Positions 35,203-51,185 of a DNA stretch of 64,000 nucleotides are shown here, in pieces. Both the position numbers and the translations under genes were made by a program. Origin of the DNA: Chamaelirium japonicum (lineage: Eukaryota > Streptophyta > Magnoliopsida > Liliales > Melanthiaceae); contig CANTAL010000098.1 of assembly GCA_947650365.1 (NCBI GenBank), positions 682,001 through 746,000 of the forward strand, written 5' to 3'. Within the stretch, counting starts at the first letter, position 1; the number at the start of each line of letters is the position of its first letter. Under the pieces are notes generated by a model that saw only the letters and a program-made list of their open reading frames with translations, was not told where the DNA came from and made no database searches.

Positions 35203-38200
35203 ATGTATCCATTCTATTTCATTCATACGATCCATTCTTACTTATTCGTACGATCCATTTTAATTCATTCGGACGAATATATCCATTCTAATTCATTCGT
35301 CCGATCCATTCTAATTCATTCACACGATCAATTCTAATTCATTCAAACGATCCATTCTAATTCATTCATACAATCTATTCTAATTTATTCGTATGAATGT
35401 ATCCATTCTAATTTATTCGTACGATCCATTCTAATTCATTCGCACAATCTATTCTTATTCATTCGTACAATCCATTCTAATTCATTCGCACAATCTATTC
35501 TAATTCATTCGTACGATCCATTCTAATTCATTCATACGATCCATTCTAATTCATTCGCACGATCCATTCTAATTTATTCATACGATCCATTCTAATTCAT
35601 TCATACAATCCATTCTAATTCTTTCGCACGAATGTATCCATTCTAATACATTCGTACGATCCACCCAAATTCCTTCGTATGATCCATTCTAATTCATTCG
35701 TACGATCCATTCTAATTCATTCGCACGATCCATTCTAATTCATTCATACGATCCATTCTAATTCAATCGTATGATCCATTCCAATTCATTCGCACAATCT
35801 ATTCTAATTCATTCGTACGATCCATTCTAATTCATTAGCACGATCCATTCTAATTCATTTGTACGATCCATTCTAATTCATTAGCACGATCCATTGTAAT
35901 TCATTCATACGATCCATTCTAATTCATTCGCACGAATATATCCATTCTATTTCATTCGTACGATCCATTCTAATTCATTCGCACAATCAATTCTAATTCA
36001 TTCGTACGATCCACCCTAATTCTTTCGTATGATCCATTCTGATTAATTCGCACGAATGTATCCATTGTAATTCATTCGTACGATCCAATCTAATTCATTC
36101 GTACGATCCATTCTAATTCATTCATACGATCCATTGTGCGATCCATTCTAATTCATTCATAAGATCATTTATACGATCCGTTCTAATTCATTCATATAAT
36201 CCATTCTAATTCAATCCTACGATCCATTCTAATTCATTCGCACGATCCATTCAAATTCATTCATACGAATGAATCCATTCTAATTCATTCGTATGATCCA
36301 TTCTAATTTATTCGCACGATCCATTCTAATTCATTCATACGATCCATTCTAATTCATTCGTACGATCCATTCTAATTCATTCGCATGATCCATTCTAATT
36401 CATTTGTACGATCTATTCTAATTCCTTTATACAATCCATTCTAATTCTTTTGTACGAATGTATCCATTCTAATTCATTCGTAGAATCCATTCTATTTCAT
36501 TCGCACTATCCATTCTAATTCATTCATACGATCCATTCGAATACATTCGTATGATCCATTCTAATTCATTCGTACGATCCTTTCTAATTCATTCGTACGA
36601 TCCACCCTAATTCCTTCCTATGATCCATTCTAATTCATTCGCACCAATGTATCCATTCTAATTCATTCGTACGATCCATTCGAATTTATTCTACGATCCA
36701 TTCTATTTCATTCGTACGATCCATTCTAATTCATTCGCACGATCCATTCTAATTCATTCATACAATCCATTCTAATTCATTTGCACGATCCATTCTAATT
36801 CCTTCGTATGACCCATTCTAATTCATTCGTACGATCCATTCTAATTCATTCGTACGATCCATTCTAATTCATTCGTAGGATCCATTCTAATTCTTTCATA
36901 CGATCCATTCTTTCTCATTCGTACGATCCATTCCTACTCATTCGTACGATCCATTCTAATTCATTCGCACGAATATATCCATTCTTACTCATTCGTACGA
37001 TCCATTCTAATTCATTCGCACGAATGTATCCAATCTAATTCGTTCGTACGATCCATTCTAATTCCTTCGCACGATCCATTCTAATTCATTCATACGATCC
37101 ATTCTAATTCATTCGTACGATCCATTCTAATTCATTCGCACAATCCATTCTAATTCATTCATACGATCCATTCTAATTCATTCATACAATCCATTCTAAT
37201 TCTTTCGCACGAATGTATCCATTCGAATTCATTCGTACAATCTACTTTAATTCCTTCGTATGATCCATTCTAATTCATTCGCACGAATGTATCCATTCTA
37301 CTTCATTCATACGATCCATTCGAATTCATTCATATGATCCATTCTAATTTATGTATACGATCCATTCTAATTCATTCATACGATCCATTCTATTTCATTC
37401 GCAAGAATGTATTCATTCGCACAATCTATTCTAATTCATTCGTACGATCCATTCTAATTCATTAGCACGATCCATTCTAATTCATTCTTAATATCCATTC
37501 TATTTCATTTGTACGATCCATTCTTACTCATTCGTACGATCCGTTCTAATTCATTCGCACGATCCATTCTAATTCATTCATACGATCCATTCTAATTCAT
37601 TCGTACGATCCATTCCAATTCTTTCGCACAATCTATTCTAATTTATTCGTACGATCCATTCTAATTCATTAGCATGATCCATTCTAATTCTTTCATACGA
37701 TCCATTCTAATTCATTCGTACGGTCCATTCTAATTCATTCATATGGTCCATTCTAATTCATTCGCACGAATGTATCAGTTCTAATTCCTTCATACGATCC
37801 GTTCTAATTCATTCGTACGATCCATTCTAATCCATTCTAATTCACCATTCGCATAATCTATTCTAATTCATTCGTACGATCCATTCTAATTCATTAGCAT
37901 GATCCATTCTAATTAATTCGTACGATCCATTCTATTTCATTCGTACGATCCATTCTTACTCATTCATACGATCCATTCTAATTCATTCGCACGAATGTAT
38001 CCATTCTAATTCATTCGTACGATCCATTCTAATTCATTCCTACAATCCACCCTAATTCCATCGTATGATCCATTTAAATTCATTCGCACGAATGTATCGT
38101 ACAAGAATTAGAATCGATCGTACGTATGAATTAGAATGGATCGTACGAATGAGTAAGATTGGATGGTACAAATGAATTAGAATGGATCGCACAAAGGAAT

Positions 38201-41200
38201 GAATTAGAATGGATACATTCATACAATCCATTCTAATTCATTCGTACGATCCATTCTAATTCATTCACACGATGCATTCTAATTCTTTCGCACGAATGTA
38301 TCCATTCTAATTCATTCGTACGATCCACCCTAATTCCTTCGTATGATCCATTCTAATTCATTCGTACGATCCATTCTAATTCATTCGAACGATCCATTCA
38401 AATTCATTCATACGAACCATTCTAATTCATTCATACGATCCATTCTAATTCATTCGCACGAATGTATCCATTCTAATTCATTCGTACGATCCATTCTAAT
38501 TCCTTCGTTTGATCCATTCTAATTCCTTCGTACGATCCATTCTATTTCATTCGTATGATCCATTCTAATTCATTCGTACAATCCATTCTAATTCATTCAT
38601 ACGATCCATTCTAATTTATTCATACAATCCATTCTAATACTTTCGCACGAATGTATTAGAGTGGATAGTATGAATGAATTAGAATGGTTCGTACAAATGA
38701 ATTAGAATGGATCGTGCGAATGAATTAGAATGGATCGTACGAATGAATTAGAATAGATTGTGCGAATGAATTAGAATGGATCGTATGAATGAATTAGAAT
38801 GGATACATTCGTGCGAATGAATTAGAATGGATCGTACGAATGGATCATACAAAGGAATTAGAATGAATTAGAATGGATACATTCGTGTGAATGAATTAGA
38901 ATGGATCGTATGAATGAATTAGATTGGATCGTATGAATGAATTAGAATGGATTGTACGTATGAATTAGAATGGACACATTCATGGGAATGAATTAGAATG
39001 GATCGTACGTATGAATTCTATTTCATTTTAATTCATTAGCACGATCCATTCTATTCCATTCTAATTCATTAGTACAATCCATTCTAATTCATACAAAGGA
39101 ATTAATTCATACGATCCATTCTAATTCAATCGTACGATCTATTCTATTCATTCGTACGATCCATTCTAATTCATTCGCACGAATGTATCCATTCTAATTC
39201 ATTCATACGATCCATTCTAATTCATTCGCACAATCTATTCAAATTCATTCGTACGATCCATTCTAATTCGTTTGCACGAACCATTCTAATTCATTTGCAC
39301 GATCCATTCTAAATCATTCGCTTGAATGTATCCATTCTAATTCATTCGCACGAATGTATCCATTCTAATTCATTCGCACGAATGTATCCATTCTAATTCA
39401 TTTGTACGATCAAATCTAATTCATTTGCACGATCCAATCTAACTCATTCGCCCGATCCATTCTAATTCATTCATACGATCCATTCTATTTCATTCGTACG
39501 ATCCATTCTTACTCATTCGTACGATCCATTATAATTCATTCCAACGAATGTATCCATTTTAATTCATTCGTACGATCCATTTTAATTGATTCGCACGATC
39601 CATTCTAATTCATTCGTATGATCCATTCTAATTCGTTCGCACGATCCATTCTAATTCATTAATACATTCTAATTCATTCATACGATCCATTCTAATTCCT
39701 TCGTACGATCCATTCTAATTCATTCGCACGATCCAATCTAATTCATTCGCACGATCCATTCTAATTCATTCGTACGATCCATTCTAATTCATTCATACAA
39801 TCAATTCTAATTCTTTTGCACGAATGTATGCATTCTAATTCATTCGTACGATCCATTCTAATTCCTTCATACGATCCATTCTAATTCCTTCGTATGATCT
39901 ATTCTATTTTATTCGTATGATCCATTCTAATTTCTTCGTAAGATACATTCTAATTCATTCGTACAATCCATTCTAATTCATTCATACGATCCATTCTAAT
40001 TCATACATACAATCCATTCTAATTCTTTTGCACGAATGTATCCATTCTAATTCATTTGTTCGATCCACCCTAATTCCTTCATATGATCCATTCCAATTCA
40101 TTTGCATGAATGTATCCATTCTAATTCATTCGTACGATCCATTCGAATTCATTCATACGATCCATTCTAATTCAATCATACGATCCATTCTATTTCATTC
40201 GTATGATCCATTCTTACTCATTCGTACGATCCATTGTAATTCATTCGCACAATCCAATCTAATTCATTCGTACGATCCATTCTAATTCATTCGTACGATC
40301 TATTCTATTTCATTCGTACGATCCATTCTTACTCATTCGTACGATCCATTCTAATTCATTCGCACGAATGTATCCATTCTAATTCATTCGCACGATCCAT
40401 TCTAATTCATTCATACGATCCATTCAAATTCATTCGTACGATCCATTCTAATTCATTCGCACAATCTATTCTAATTCATTTGTAATTCATTCGCACGATC
40501 ATTCAGGTGTTTAGGTTGCGACCTCAGACTTTGTATTTGGTTGAATACAAAGATGCACATTTGAATGAATTAGAATGGATCACATAGGGTCTCCCCACGA
40601 TCAACTAACGTTCAAAGGTTTACCTTTGTATTCAACCAAATACAAAGTCTGAGGCCGCAACCTAAACACCTGAATGATCGTGTGAATGAATTAGGAATGA
40701 ATTAGAATAGATTGTGCGAATGAATTAGAATGGATCGTGCGAATGAATTAGAATGGATCGTACGAATGAATTAGAATGGATCGTACGAATAAATTAGAAT
40801 GAATTGTGCGAATGAATTATAATGGATCGTACGAATGAATTAGAATGGATACATTCGTGCCAATGAATTAGAATGGATCCTGCGAAAGAGTAAGAATGGA
40901 TCATACGAATGAAATAGAATGGATCGTACGAATGAATTAGAATGGATCGTGCGAATGAATTAGATTGGATCGTGCGAATGAATTAGAATAGATAGTACGA
41001 ATGAATTAGAATGGATACATTCGTGCGAATGAATTAGAATGGATACATTCGTGCGAATGAATTAGAATGGATCATGCAAATGAATTAGAATGGATCGTGC
41101 GAATGAATTAAAATGGATCGTACTAATGAATTAGAATAGATTGTGTGAATTAATTAGAATGGATCGTACGAATGAATTAGAATGGATACATTCGTGCGAA

Positions 41201-43396
41201 TGAATTAGAATGGATCGTATGAATGAATTCGAATGGATCGTACGAATGAATTAGAATGGATACATTTGTGTGAATGAATTAGAATGGATCATACGAAGGA
41301 ATTAGGGTGGATCTTATTAATGAATCAGAATGGATACATTCTTGCAATAGAATTAGAATGGATTGTATGAATGAATTAGAATGGATCGTATGAATGAATT
41401 AGAATGGATCGTGCGAATGAATTAGAATGGATCGTACGAATGAATAAGAATGGATGGTATGAATGAATTAGAATGGATCGTGCGAATGAATTAGAATAGA
41501 ACGTACGAATGAATTAGAATGGATACATTCGTGCGAATGAATTAGAATGGATTATACGAATGAGTAAGAATGGATCGTACGAATGAAATAGAATGGATCG
41601 TACGAATGAATTAGAATGGATAGTGCTAATAAATTAGAATGGATCGTATGAATGAAATAGAATAGATAGTGCGAATGAATTAGAATTGATCGTACGAATG
41701 AATTAGAATGGATCGTATGAATGAATTAGAATGGATCGTGCGATTGAATTAGAATGGATCGTACGAATGCATTAGAATGGATACATTCGTGCGAATGAAT
41801 TAGAATGGATCGTACGAATGAGTAAGAATGGATCGTACGAATGAAATAGAATGGATCGTACGAATGAATTAGAATGGATCGTGCTAATGAATTAGAATGG
41901 ATCGTATGAATGAATTAGAATAAATTGTGCGAATGAATTAGAATGGAACGTACGAATGAATTAGAATGGATCGTATGAATGAATTAGAATGGATCGTGCG
42001 AATCAATTAGAATGGATCGTATGAATGAATTAGAATGGATACATTCGTGCGAATGAATTAGAATGGATTGTATGAATGAATTAGAATCGATCGTATGAAT
42101 GAATTAGAATGGATCGTGCGAATGAATTAGAATGGATCGTACGAATGAATTAGAATGGATCGTGCGAATGAATTAGAATAGATCGTACGAATGAATTAGA
42201 ATGGATACATTCGTGCGAATGAATTAGAATGGATCGTACGAATGACTAAGAATGTATCGTACGAATGAAATAGAATGGATCGTACGAATGATTTAGAATG
42301 GATCGTGCTAATGAATTAGAATGGATCGTACGAATGAATTACAAAAGATTGTGCGAATGAATTTGAATGGATCGTACGAACGAAATAGAATAGATACATT
42401 TGTGCGAAAGAATTAGAATGTATTGTATGAATGAATTAGAATGGATCGTATGAATGAATTAGAATGGATCGTGCGAATGAATTAGAATGGATCTTACGAA
42501 TAAATTAGAATCGATCGTATGAATGAATTAGAATTGATCGTGCGAATGAATTAGAATGGAATGTACGAATGAATTAGAATAGATTGTGCGAATGAATTAA
42601 AATGGAACATACGAATGAATTAGAATGGATCGTATGAATGAATTAGAATGGATCGTGTGAATGAATTAGAATAGATCGTACGACTAAATTAGAATGGATT
42701 GTATGAATGAATTAAAATCGATCATATGAATGAATTAGAATGGATCGTGCGAATGAATTAGAATGGATCGTACAAATGAATTAGAATGGATCATACGAAG
42801 GAATTGGGCTGGATCGTACGAATGAATTAGAATGGATACATTCGGGTGAATGAATTAGAATGGATTGTATGAATGAATTAGAATGGATCGTATGAATGAA
42901 TTAGAAAGGATCGTGCGAATGAATTAGAATGGATCATATGAATAAATTAGAATGGATCGTATGAATGAATTAGAATGGATCGTGCGAATGAATTAGAATG
43001 GATCCTACGAATGAATTAGAATGGATACATTCGTGCGAATGAATTAGAATGGATCGTACGAATGAGTAAGAATGGATCGTACGAATGAAATAGAATGGAT
43101 CATACGAATGAATTAGAATGGATCATGCTAATGAATTAGATTGGATCGTACGATGAATGAATTAGAATGGATACATTCGTGCGAATGAATTAGAATGGAT
43201 CATATGAATGAATTAGATTGGATCGTATGAATGAATTAGAATGGATCGTACGTATGAATTAGAATGGATAAATTTATGGGAATGAATAAGAATGGATCGT
43301 ACGAAAGAATTAGAATGGATCATAAGAATGAAATAGAATGGATCGTACGAAGGAATTAGAATGGATCATAAGAATGAAATAGAATGGATCATACGA
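35203..43396. repeat. Satellite macro-unit B (~8.2 kb)
   Basis: Same orientation order and landmarks as unit A: R about 35203-38100, F 38101-38222, R to about 38655, F to about 39008, R to 40499, inverted repeat, F to about 43396. Landmarks are CCATTGTGC at 36131, CGTACAAGAATT at 38098 and the inverted repeat at 40500. The foldback insertion is absent (single GTATC at 39550-39554). Confidence 0.88.
40500..40676. repeat. 177-bp inverted-repeat module, copy 2
   Basis: Same length and arms as copy 1 with a few substitutions (GCGACC for GCGGCC on the left arm). The centre, at 40566-40610, reads satellite-like GAATTAGAATGGATC followed by ACATAGGGTCTCCCCACG. The satellite turns from R to F here. 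Confidence 0.92.
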
Positions 43397-46300
43397 ATGT
43401 ATCCATTCTATTTCATTCATATGATCCATTCTTACACATTCGTACGATCCATTCTAATTCATTCGCACGAATGTATCCATTCTAATTCATTCGTACGATC
43501 CATTCTAATTCATTCACACGATCAATTCTAATTCATTCGTACGATCCATTCTAATTCATTCGCACAATCTATTCTAATTCATTCATACGATCCATTCTAA
43601 TTCATTCGCACAATCTATTCTAATTCATTCATACGATCCATTCTAATTCATTCATACGATCCATAATAATTCATTCGCACGATCCATTCTAATTCATTCA
43701 TACGATCCATTCTAATTCATTCATACAATCCATTCTAATTCTTTCGCACGAATGTTTCCATTCTAATTCATTCGTACGATCTACCCAAATTCCTTCGTAT
43801 GATCCATTCTAATTCATTCGTACGATCCATTCTAATTCATTCGCATGATCCATTCTAATTCATTCATACAATCCATTCTAATTCATTCGTACGATCCATT
43901 CTAATTCATTCGCACAATTTATTCTAATTCATTCGTACGATCCATTCTAATTCATTAGCACGATCCATTCTAATTCATTTGTACGATCCATTCTAATTCA
44001 TTAGCACGATCCATTCTAATTCATTCATACGATCCATTCTAATTCTTCGCACGAATGTATCTATTCTAATTCATTCGTACGATCCATTCTAATTCATTTG
44101 CACAATCTATTCTAATTCATTCGTACGATCCACCCTAATTCCTTCGTATGATCCATTCTAATTAATTCGCACGAATGTATCCACTGTAATTCATTCGTAC
44201 GATCCAATCTAATTCATTCGTACGATCCATTCTAATTCATTCATACGATCCATTGTGCGATCCATTCAAACTCATTCATAAGATCATTCATACGATCCAC
44301 TCTAATTCATTCATACGATCCATTCTAATTCATTCATACGATCCATTCTAATTTATTCGCACGATCCATTCAAATTCATTCATACGAATGTATCCATTCT
44401 AATTCATTCGTACGATCCATTCTAATTCATTCGCACGATCCATTCTAATTCATTCATACGATCCATTCTAATTTATTCGTACGATCCATCTAATTCATTC
44501 GCACGACCCATTCTTATTCATTTGTACGATCCATTCTAATTCATTCATAAAATCCATTCTAATTCTTTTGTATGAATGTATCCATTCTAATTCATTTGTA
44601 TGATCCATTCTATTTCATTCGCACAATCCATTCTAATTCATTCATACGATCCATTCGAATACATTCGTACGATTTATTCTAATTCATTCGTACGATCCAT
44701 TCTAATTCATTCGTACGATCCACCCTAATTTCTTTGTATGATCCATTCTAATTCATTCGCACCAATGTATCCATTCTAATTCATTCGTACGATCCATTCA
44801 AATTCATTCTACAATCCATTCTATTTCATTCGTACAATCCATTCTAATTCATTCGCACGATCTATTCTAATTCATTCATACAATCCATTCTAATTCATTT
44901 GTACGATCCATTCTAATTCCTTCGTATGATCCATTCTAATACATTCGTACGATCCATTCTAATTCATTCGTACGATCCATTCTAATTCTTTCATACGATC
45001 CATTCTTTCTCATTCGTACGATCCATTCTTACTCATTCGTACGATCCATTCGAATTCATTCGCACGAATGTATCCATTCTTACTCATTCGTACGATCCAT
45101 TCTAATTCATTCGCACGAATGTATCCATTATAATTTGTTCGTACGATCCATTCTAATTCATTCGCACGATCCATTCCAATTCATTCATACGATCCATTCT
45201 AATTCATTCGTACGATCCATTCTAATTCATTCGCACGATCCATTCTAATTCTTTCATACGATCTATTCTAATTCATTCATACAATCCATTCTAATTCTTT
45301 CGCACGAATGTATCCATTCAAATTCATTCGTACGATCTACCTTAATTCCTTCGTATGATCCATTCTAATTCATTCGCACGAATGTATCCATTCTAATTCA
45401 TTCATATGATCCATTCGAATTCATTCATACGATCCATTCTAATTCATGTATACGATCCATTCTAATTCATTCATACGATCCATTCTAATTCATTCGCACG
45501 AATGTATTCATTCGCACAATCGATTCTAATTCATTCGTACGATCCATTCTAATTCATTAGCATGATCCATTCTAATTCATTCTTACGATCCATTCTATTT
45601 AATTCGTACGATCCATTCTTACTTATTCGTACGATCCATTCTAATTCATTCGCACGATCCATTCTAATTCATTCATACGATCCATTCTAATTCATTCGTA
45701 CGATCCATTCCAATTCATTCACACAATCTATTCTAATTTATTCGTATGATCCATTCTAATTCATTAGCACGATCCATTATAATTCTTTCATACGATCCAT
45801 TCTAATTCATTCGTACGATCCATTCTAATTCATTCATACGATCCATTCTAATTCATTCGCACGAATGTATCCATTCTAATTCCTTCTTATGATCCATTCT
45901 AATTCATTCGTACGATCCATTCTAATCCATTCTAATTCATCATTCGCATAATCTATTCTAATTCATTCGTACGATCCATTCTAATTCATTAGCACGATCC
46001 ATTCAAATTCATTCGTACGATCCATTCTATTTCATTCATACGATCCATTCTTACTCATTCATATGATCCATTCTAATTCATTCGCACGAATGTATCCATT
46101 CTAATTCATTCGTACGATCCATTCTAATTTATTCCTATAATCCACCCTAATTCCTTTGTATGATCCATTCAAATTCATTCGCACGAATGTATCGTACGAG
46201 AATTAGAATGGATCGTACGTATGAATTAGAACGGATCGTACGAATGAGTAAGAATGGATCGTACAAATGAATTAGAATGGATCGCACAAAGGAATGAATT

Positions 46301-49300
46301 AGAATGGATACATTCGTACAATCCATTCTAATTCATTCGTACGATCCATTCTAATTCATTTACACAATCCAATCTAATTCTTTCGCACGAATGTATCCAT
46401 TCTAATTCATTCGTACGATCCACCCTAATTCCTTCGTATGATCCATTCTAATTCATTCGTACGATCCATTCTAATTCATTCGTACGATCCATTCTAATTC
46501 ATTTGAATGATCCATTCAAATTCATTCATACGAACCATTCTAATTCATTCATACGATCCATTCTAATTCATTCGCACGAATGTATCCATTCTAATTCATT
46601 CGAACGATCCATTCTAATTCCTTCGTAAGATCCATTCTAATTCCTTCGTACGATCCATTCTAATTCCTTCGTACGATCTATTCTATTTCATTCGTACGAT
46701 CCATTCTAATTTATTTATACAATCCATTCTAATTCATTCATACAATCCATTCTAATACTTTCGCACGAATGTATTAGAATGGATTGTATGAATGAATTAG
46801 AATGGATCATACAAATGAATTAGAATGGATCGTGCGAATGAATTAGAATGGATCGTACGAATGAATTAGAATGGATCGTACGAATGAATTAGAATGGATC
46901 GTACGAATGAATTAGAATGGATACATTCGTTCGAATGAATTAGAATGTATCATACGAATGGATCGTACGAAGGAATTAGAATGAATTAGAATGAATACAT
47001 TCGTGCGAACGAATTAGAATCGATCGTATGAATGAATTAGATTGGATCGTATGAATGAATTAGAATGGATCGTACGTATGAATTAGAATGGATACATTCA
47101 TGGGAATGAATTAGAATGGATCGTACGAAGGAATTAGAATGGATCGTACGTATGAATTCTATTTCATTCTAATTCATTAGCACGATCCATTTTATTCCAT
47201 TCTAATTCATTCGTACAATCCATTCTAATTCATACGAAGGAATTAATTCATACGATCCATTCTAATTCAATCATACAATCTATTCTATTCATTCGTACGA
47301 TCCATTCTAATTCATTCGCACGAATGTATCCATTCTAATTCATTCATACGATCCATTCTAATTCATTCGTACAATCTATTCTAATTCATTCGTACGATCC
47401 ATTCTAATTCATTTGCACGATCCATTCTAATTCATTTGCATGATCCATTCTAATTCATTCGCACGAATGTATTCATTCTAATTCATTCGCACGAATGTAT
47501 CCATTCTAATTCATTCGGACGATCAATTCTAATTCATTTGCACGATCCAATCTAATTCATTCGCACGATCCATTCTAATTCATTCGTACGATCCATTCTA
47601 TTTCATTCGTACGATCCATTCTTACTCATTCGTACGATCCATTCTAATTCATTCGCACGAATGTATCCATTCTAATTCATTCGTATGATCCATTTTAATT
47701 GATTCGCACGATCCATTCTAATTCATTCGTACGATCCGTTCTAATTCATTTGTATGATCCATTCTAATTCATTCACACGATCCATTCTAATTCATTCATA
47801 CAATACATTCTAATTCCTTCGTACGATCCATTCTAATTCATTCGCACGATCCAATCTAATTCATTCGCACGATTCATTCTAATTCATTCGTACGATCCAT
47901 TCTAATTCATTCATATAATCCATTCTAATTCATTCGTACGATCCATTCTAATTCCTTCTTATGATCCATTCTAATTCCTTCATACGATCTATTCTATTTC
48001 ATTCGTATGATCCATTCTAATTCCTTCGTACGATACATTCTAATTCATTCGTACAATCTATTCTAATTCATTCATACGATGCATTCTAATTCATTCGTAC
48101 AATCCATTCTAATTCTTTTGCATGAATGTATCCATTCTAAATCATTCTTCGATCCACTCTAATTCCTACGTATGATCCATTCTAGTTCATTCCAACGAAT
48201 GTATCCATTCTAATTCATTCGTACGATCCATTCGAATTCATTCATACGATCCATTCTAATTCAATCATACGATCCATTCTATTTCATTCGTATGATCCAT
48301 TCTTACTCATTCGTACGATCCATTCTAATTCATTCGCACGATCCAATCTAATTCATTGTACGATCCATTCTAATTCATTCGTACGATCCATTCTATTTCA
48401 TTCGTACGATCCATTCTTACTTATTCGTACGATCCATTCTAATTCATTCGCATGAATGTATCCATTCTAATTCATTCGTACGATCCATTCTAATTCATTC
48501 GCACGATCCATTCTAATTCATTCATACGATCCATTCTAATTCATTCGTACGATCCATTCTAATTCATTCGTACGATCCATTCTAATTTATTCGCACAATC
48601 TATTCTAATTCATTTGTAATTAATTCGCACGATCATTCAGGTGTTTAGGTTGCGACCTCAGAATTTGTATTTGGTTGAATACAAAGATGCACCTTTCAAT
48701 GAATTAGAATGGATCACATAGGGTCTCCCCATGATCAACTAATGTTCAAAGGTGCACCATTGTATTCAACCAAATACAAAGTCTGAGGCCGCAACCTAAA
48801 CACCTGAATGATCGTGCGAATGAATTACGAATGAATTAGAATAGATTGTGCGAATGAATTAGAATGGATCGTGCGAATGAATTAGAATGGATTGTACGAA
48901 TGAATAAGAATGAATTGTGCGAATGAATTAGAATGGATCGTACGAATGAATTAGAATGGATACATTCGTGCGAATGAATTAGAATGGATCCTGCGAATGA
49001 GTAAGAATGGATCGTACGAATGAAATAGAATGGATCGTACGAATGAATTAGAATGGATCGTGTAAATGAATTAGATTGGATCGTGCGAATGAATTAGAAT
49101 GGATACATTCTTGCGAATGAATTAGAATGCATACATTCGTGCGAATGAATTAGAATGGATCGTGCAAATGAATTAGAATGGATCGTGATAATGAATTAAA
49201 ATGGATCGTATGAATGAATTAGAATAGATTGTGTGAATGAATTAGAATGGATCGTACGAATGAATTAGAATGGATACATTCGTGCGAATGAATTAGAATG

Positions 49301-51185
49301 GATCATATGAATGAATTCGAATGGATCGTACGAATGAATTAGAATGGATACATTCGTGCGAATGAATTAGAATGGATCATACGAAGGAATTAGGGTGGAT
49401 CTTATGAATGAATTAGAATGGATACATTCGTGCAAAAGAATTAGAATGGATTGTATGAATGTACTAGAATGGATTGTATGAATGAATTAGAATGGATCGT
49501 GCGAATGAATTAGAATGGAACGTATGAATGAATTAGAATGGTTCGTATGAATGAATTAGAATGGAACGTACGAATGAATTAGAATGGATACATTCGTGCG
49601 AATGAATTAGAATGGATCGTACGAATGAGTAAGAATGGATCGTACGAATGAAATAGAATGGATCGTGCTAATAAATTAGAATGGATCGTATGAATGAATT
49701 AGAATAGGTTGTGCAAATGAATTAGAATTGATCGTACGAATGAACTAGAATGGATCGTATGAATGAATTAGAATGGATCATGTGAATGAATTAGAGTGGA
49801 TCGTACGAATGAATTAGAATGGATACATTCCTGCAAATGAATTAGAATGGATCGTACGAATGAGTAAGAATCGATCGTACGAATGAAATAGAATGGATCG
49901 TACGAATGAATTAGAATGGATCGTGCTAATGAATTAGAATGGATCGTATGAATGAATTAGAATAGATTGTGCGAATGAATTAGAATGGAACGTACGAATC
50001 AATTAGAATGGATCGTATGAATGAATTAGAATGGATCATGCGAATGAATTAGAATGGATTGTACGAATGAATTAGAATGGATCGTGCGAATGAATTAGAA
50101 TGGATTGTATGAATGAATTAGAATCAAACGTATGAATGAATTAGAATGGATCATGCGAATGAATTAGAATGGATTGTACGAATAAATTAGAATGGATCGT
50201 GCGAATGAATTAGAATGGATCGTACGAATGAATTAGAATGGATACATTCGTGCGAATGAATTAGAATAGATCGTACGAATGACTAAGAATGTATCGTACG
50301 AATGAAATAGAATAGATCGTACGAATGAATTAGAATGGATCGTGCTAATGAATTAGAATGGATCGTACGAATGAATTAAAATAGATTGTGCGAATTAATT
50401 TGTATGGATCGTACGAACGAAATAGAATGGATACATTCGTGCGAAAGAATTAGAATGTATTGTATGAATGAATTAGAATGGATCGTATGAATGAGTTAGA
50501 ATGGATCGTGCAAATGAATTAGAATGGATCGTACAAATGAATTAGAATAAATCGTATGAATGAATTAGAATTAATCATGCGAATGAATTAGAATGGTTCG
50601 TACGAATGAGTAAGAATGAATCGTACGAATGAATTAGAATGGATCGTTCGAATGAATTAAAATGGATCGTACAAATGAATTAAAATGGATCATACTAATG
50701 AATTAGAATAGATTGTGCGAATAAATTAGAATGGATCGTACGAATAAATTAGAATGGATATATTCGTGCGAATGAATTAGAATGGATCGTATGAATGAAT
50801 TAGAATAGATTGTGCAGATAAATTAGAATTGATCGTACGAATAAATTAGAATGGATATATTCGTGCGAATGAATTAGAATGGATCGTATGAATGAATTAG
50901 ATTGGATCGTATGAATGAATTAGAATGGATTGTACGTATGAATTAGAATGGATACATTTAAGGGAATGAAATAGAATAGATCGTACGAAGGAATTAGAAT
51001 GGATCATACGAATGAAATAGACTGGATCGTACGAAGGAATTAGAATGGATCGTACGAAGATCTTAGAGTGGATCGTACGAAAGAATTAGAATGGATCGTA
51101 CGAATGAATTAGAATGGATACATTCGTGCAAAAGAATTAGAATAGATTGTGTGAATGAATTAGAATGGATTGTATGAATGGATTA
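43397..51185. repeat. Satellite macro-unit C (~7.8 kb)
   Basis: Third macro-unit: R about 43397-46196, F 46197-46318, R to about 46772, F to about 47158, R to 48633, inverted repeat, F to about 51185. Landmarks are CCATTGTGC at 44250, CGTACGAGAATT at 46193 and the inverted repeat at 48634. The start near 43397 matches the start of unit B (GAATGTATCC followed by CTATTTCATTC). Confidence 0.88.
48634..48810. repeat. 177-bp inverted-repeat module, copy 3
   Basis: Third copy, in the same orientation as copy 2, at the R-to-F switch of unit C. Arms and centre carry a handful of private substitutions, so the three copies are not identical. Confidence 0.92.

Noticed and set aside
33000-49000. Palindromes as chimeric-read or assembly artefacts
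   Set aside because: The two satellite arms beside each 177-bp module differ by several substitutions and diverge in monomer order within about 100 bp, and three modules carry private changes. A simple fold-back read would give identical arms. Not fully excluded without reads.
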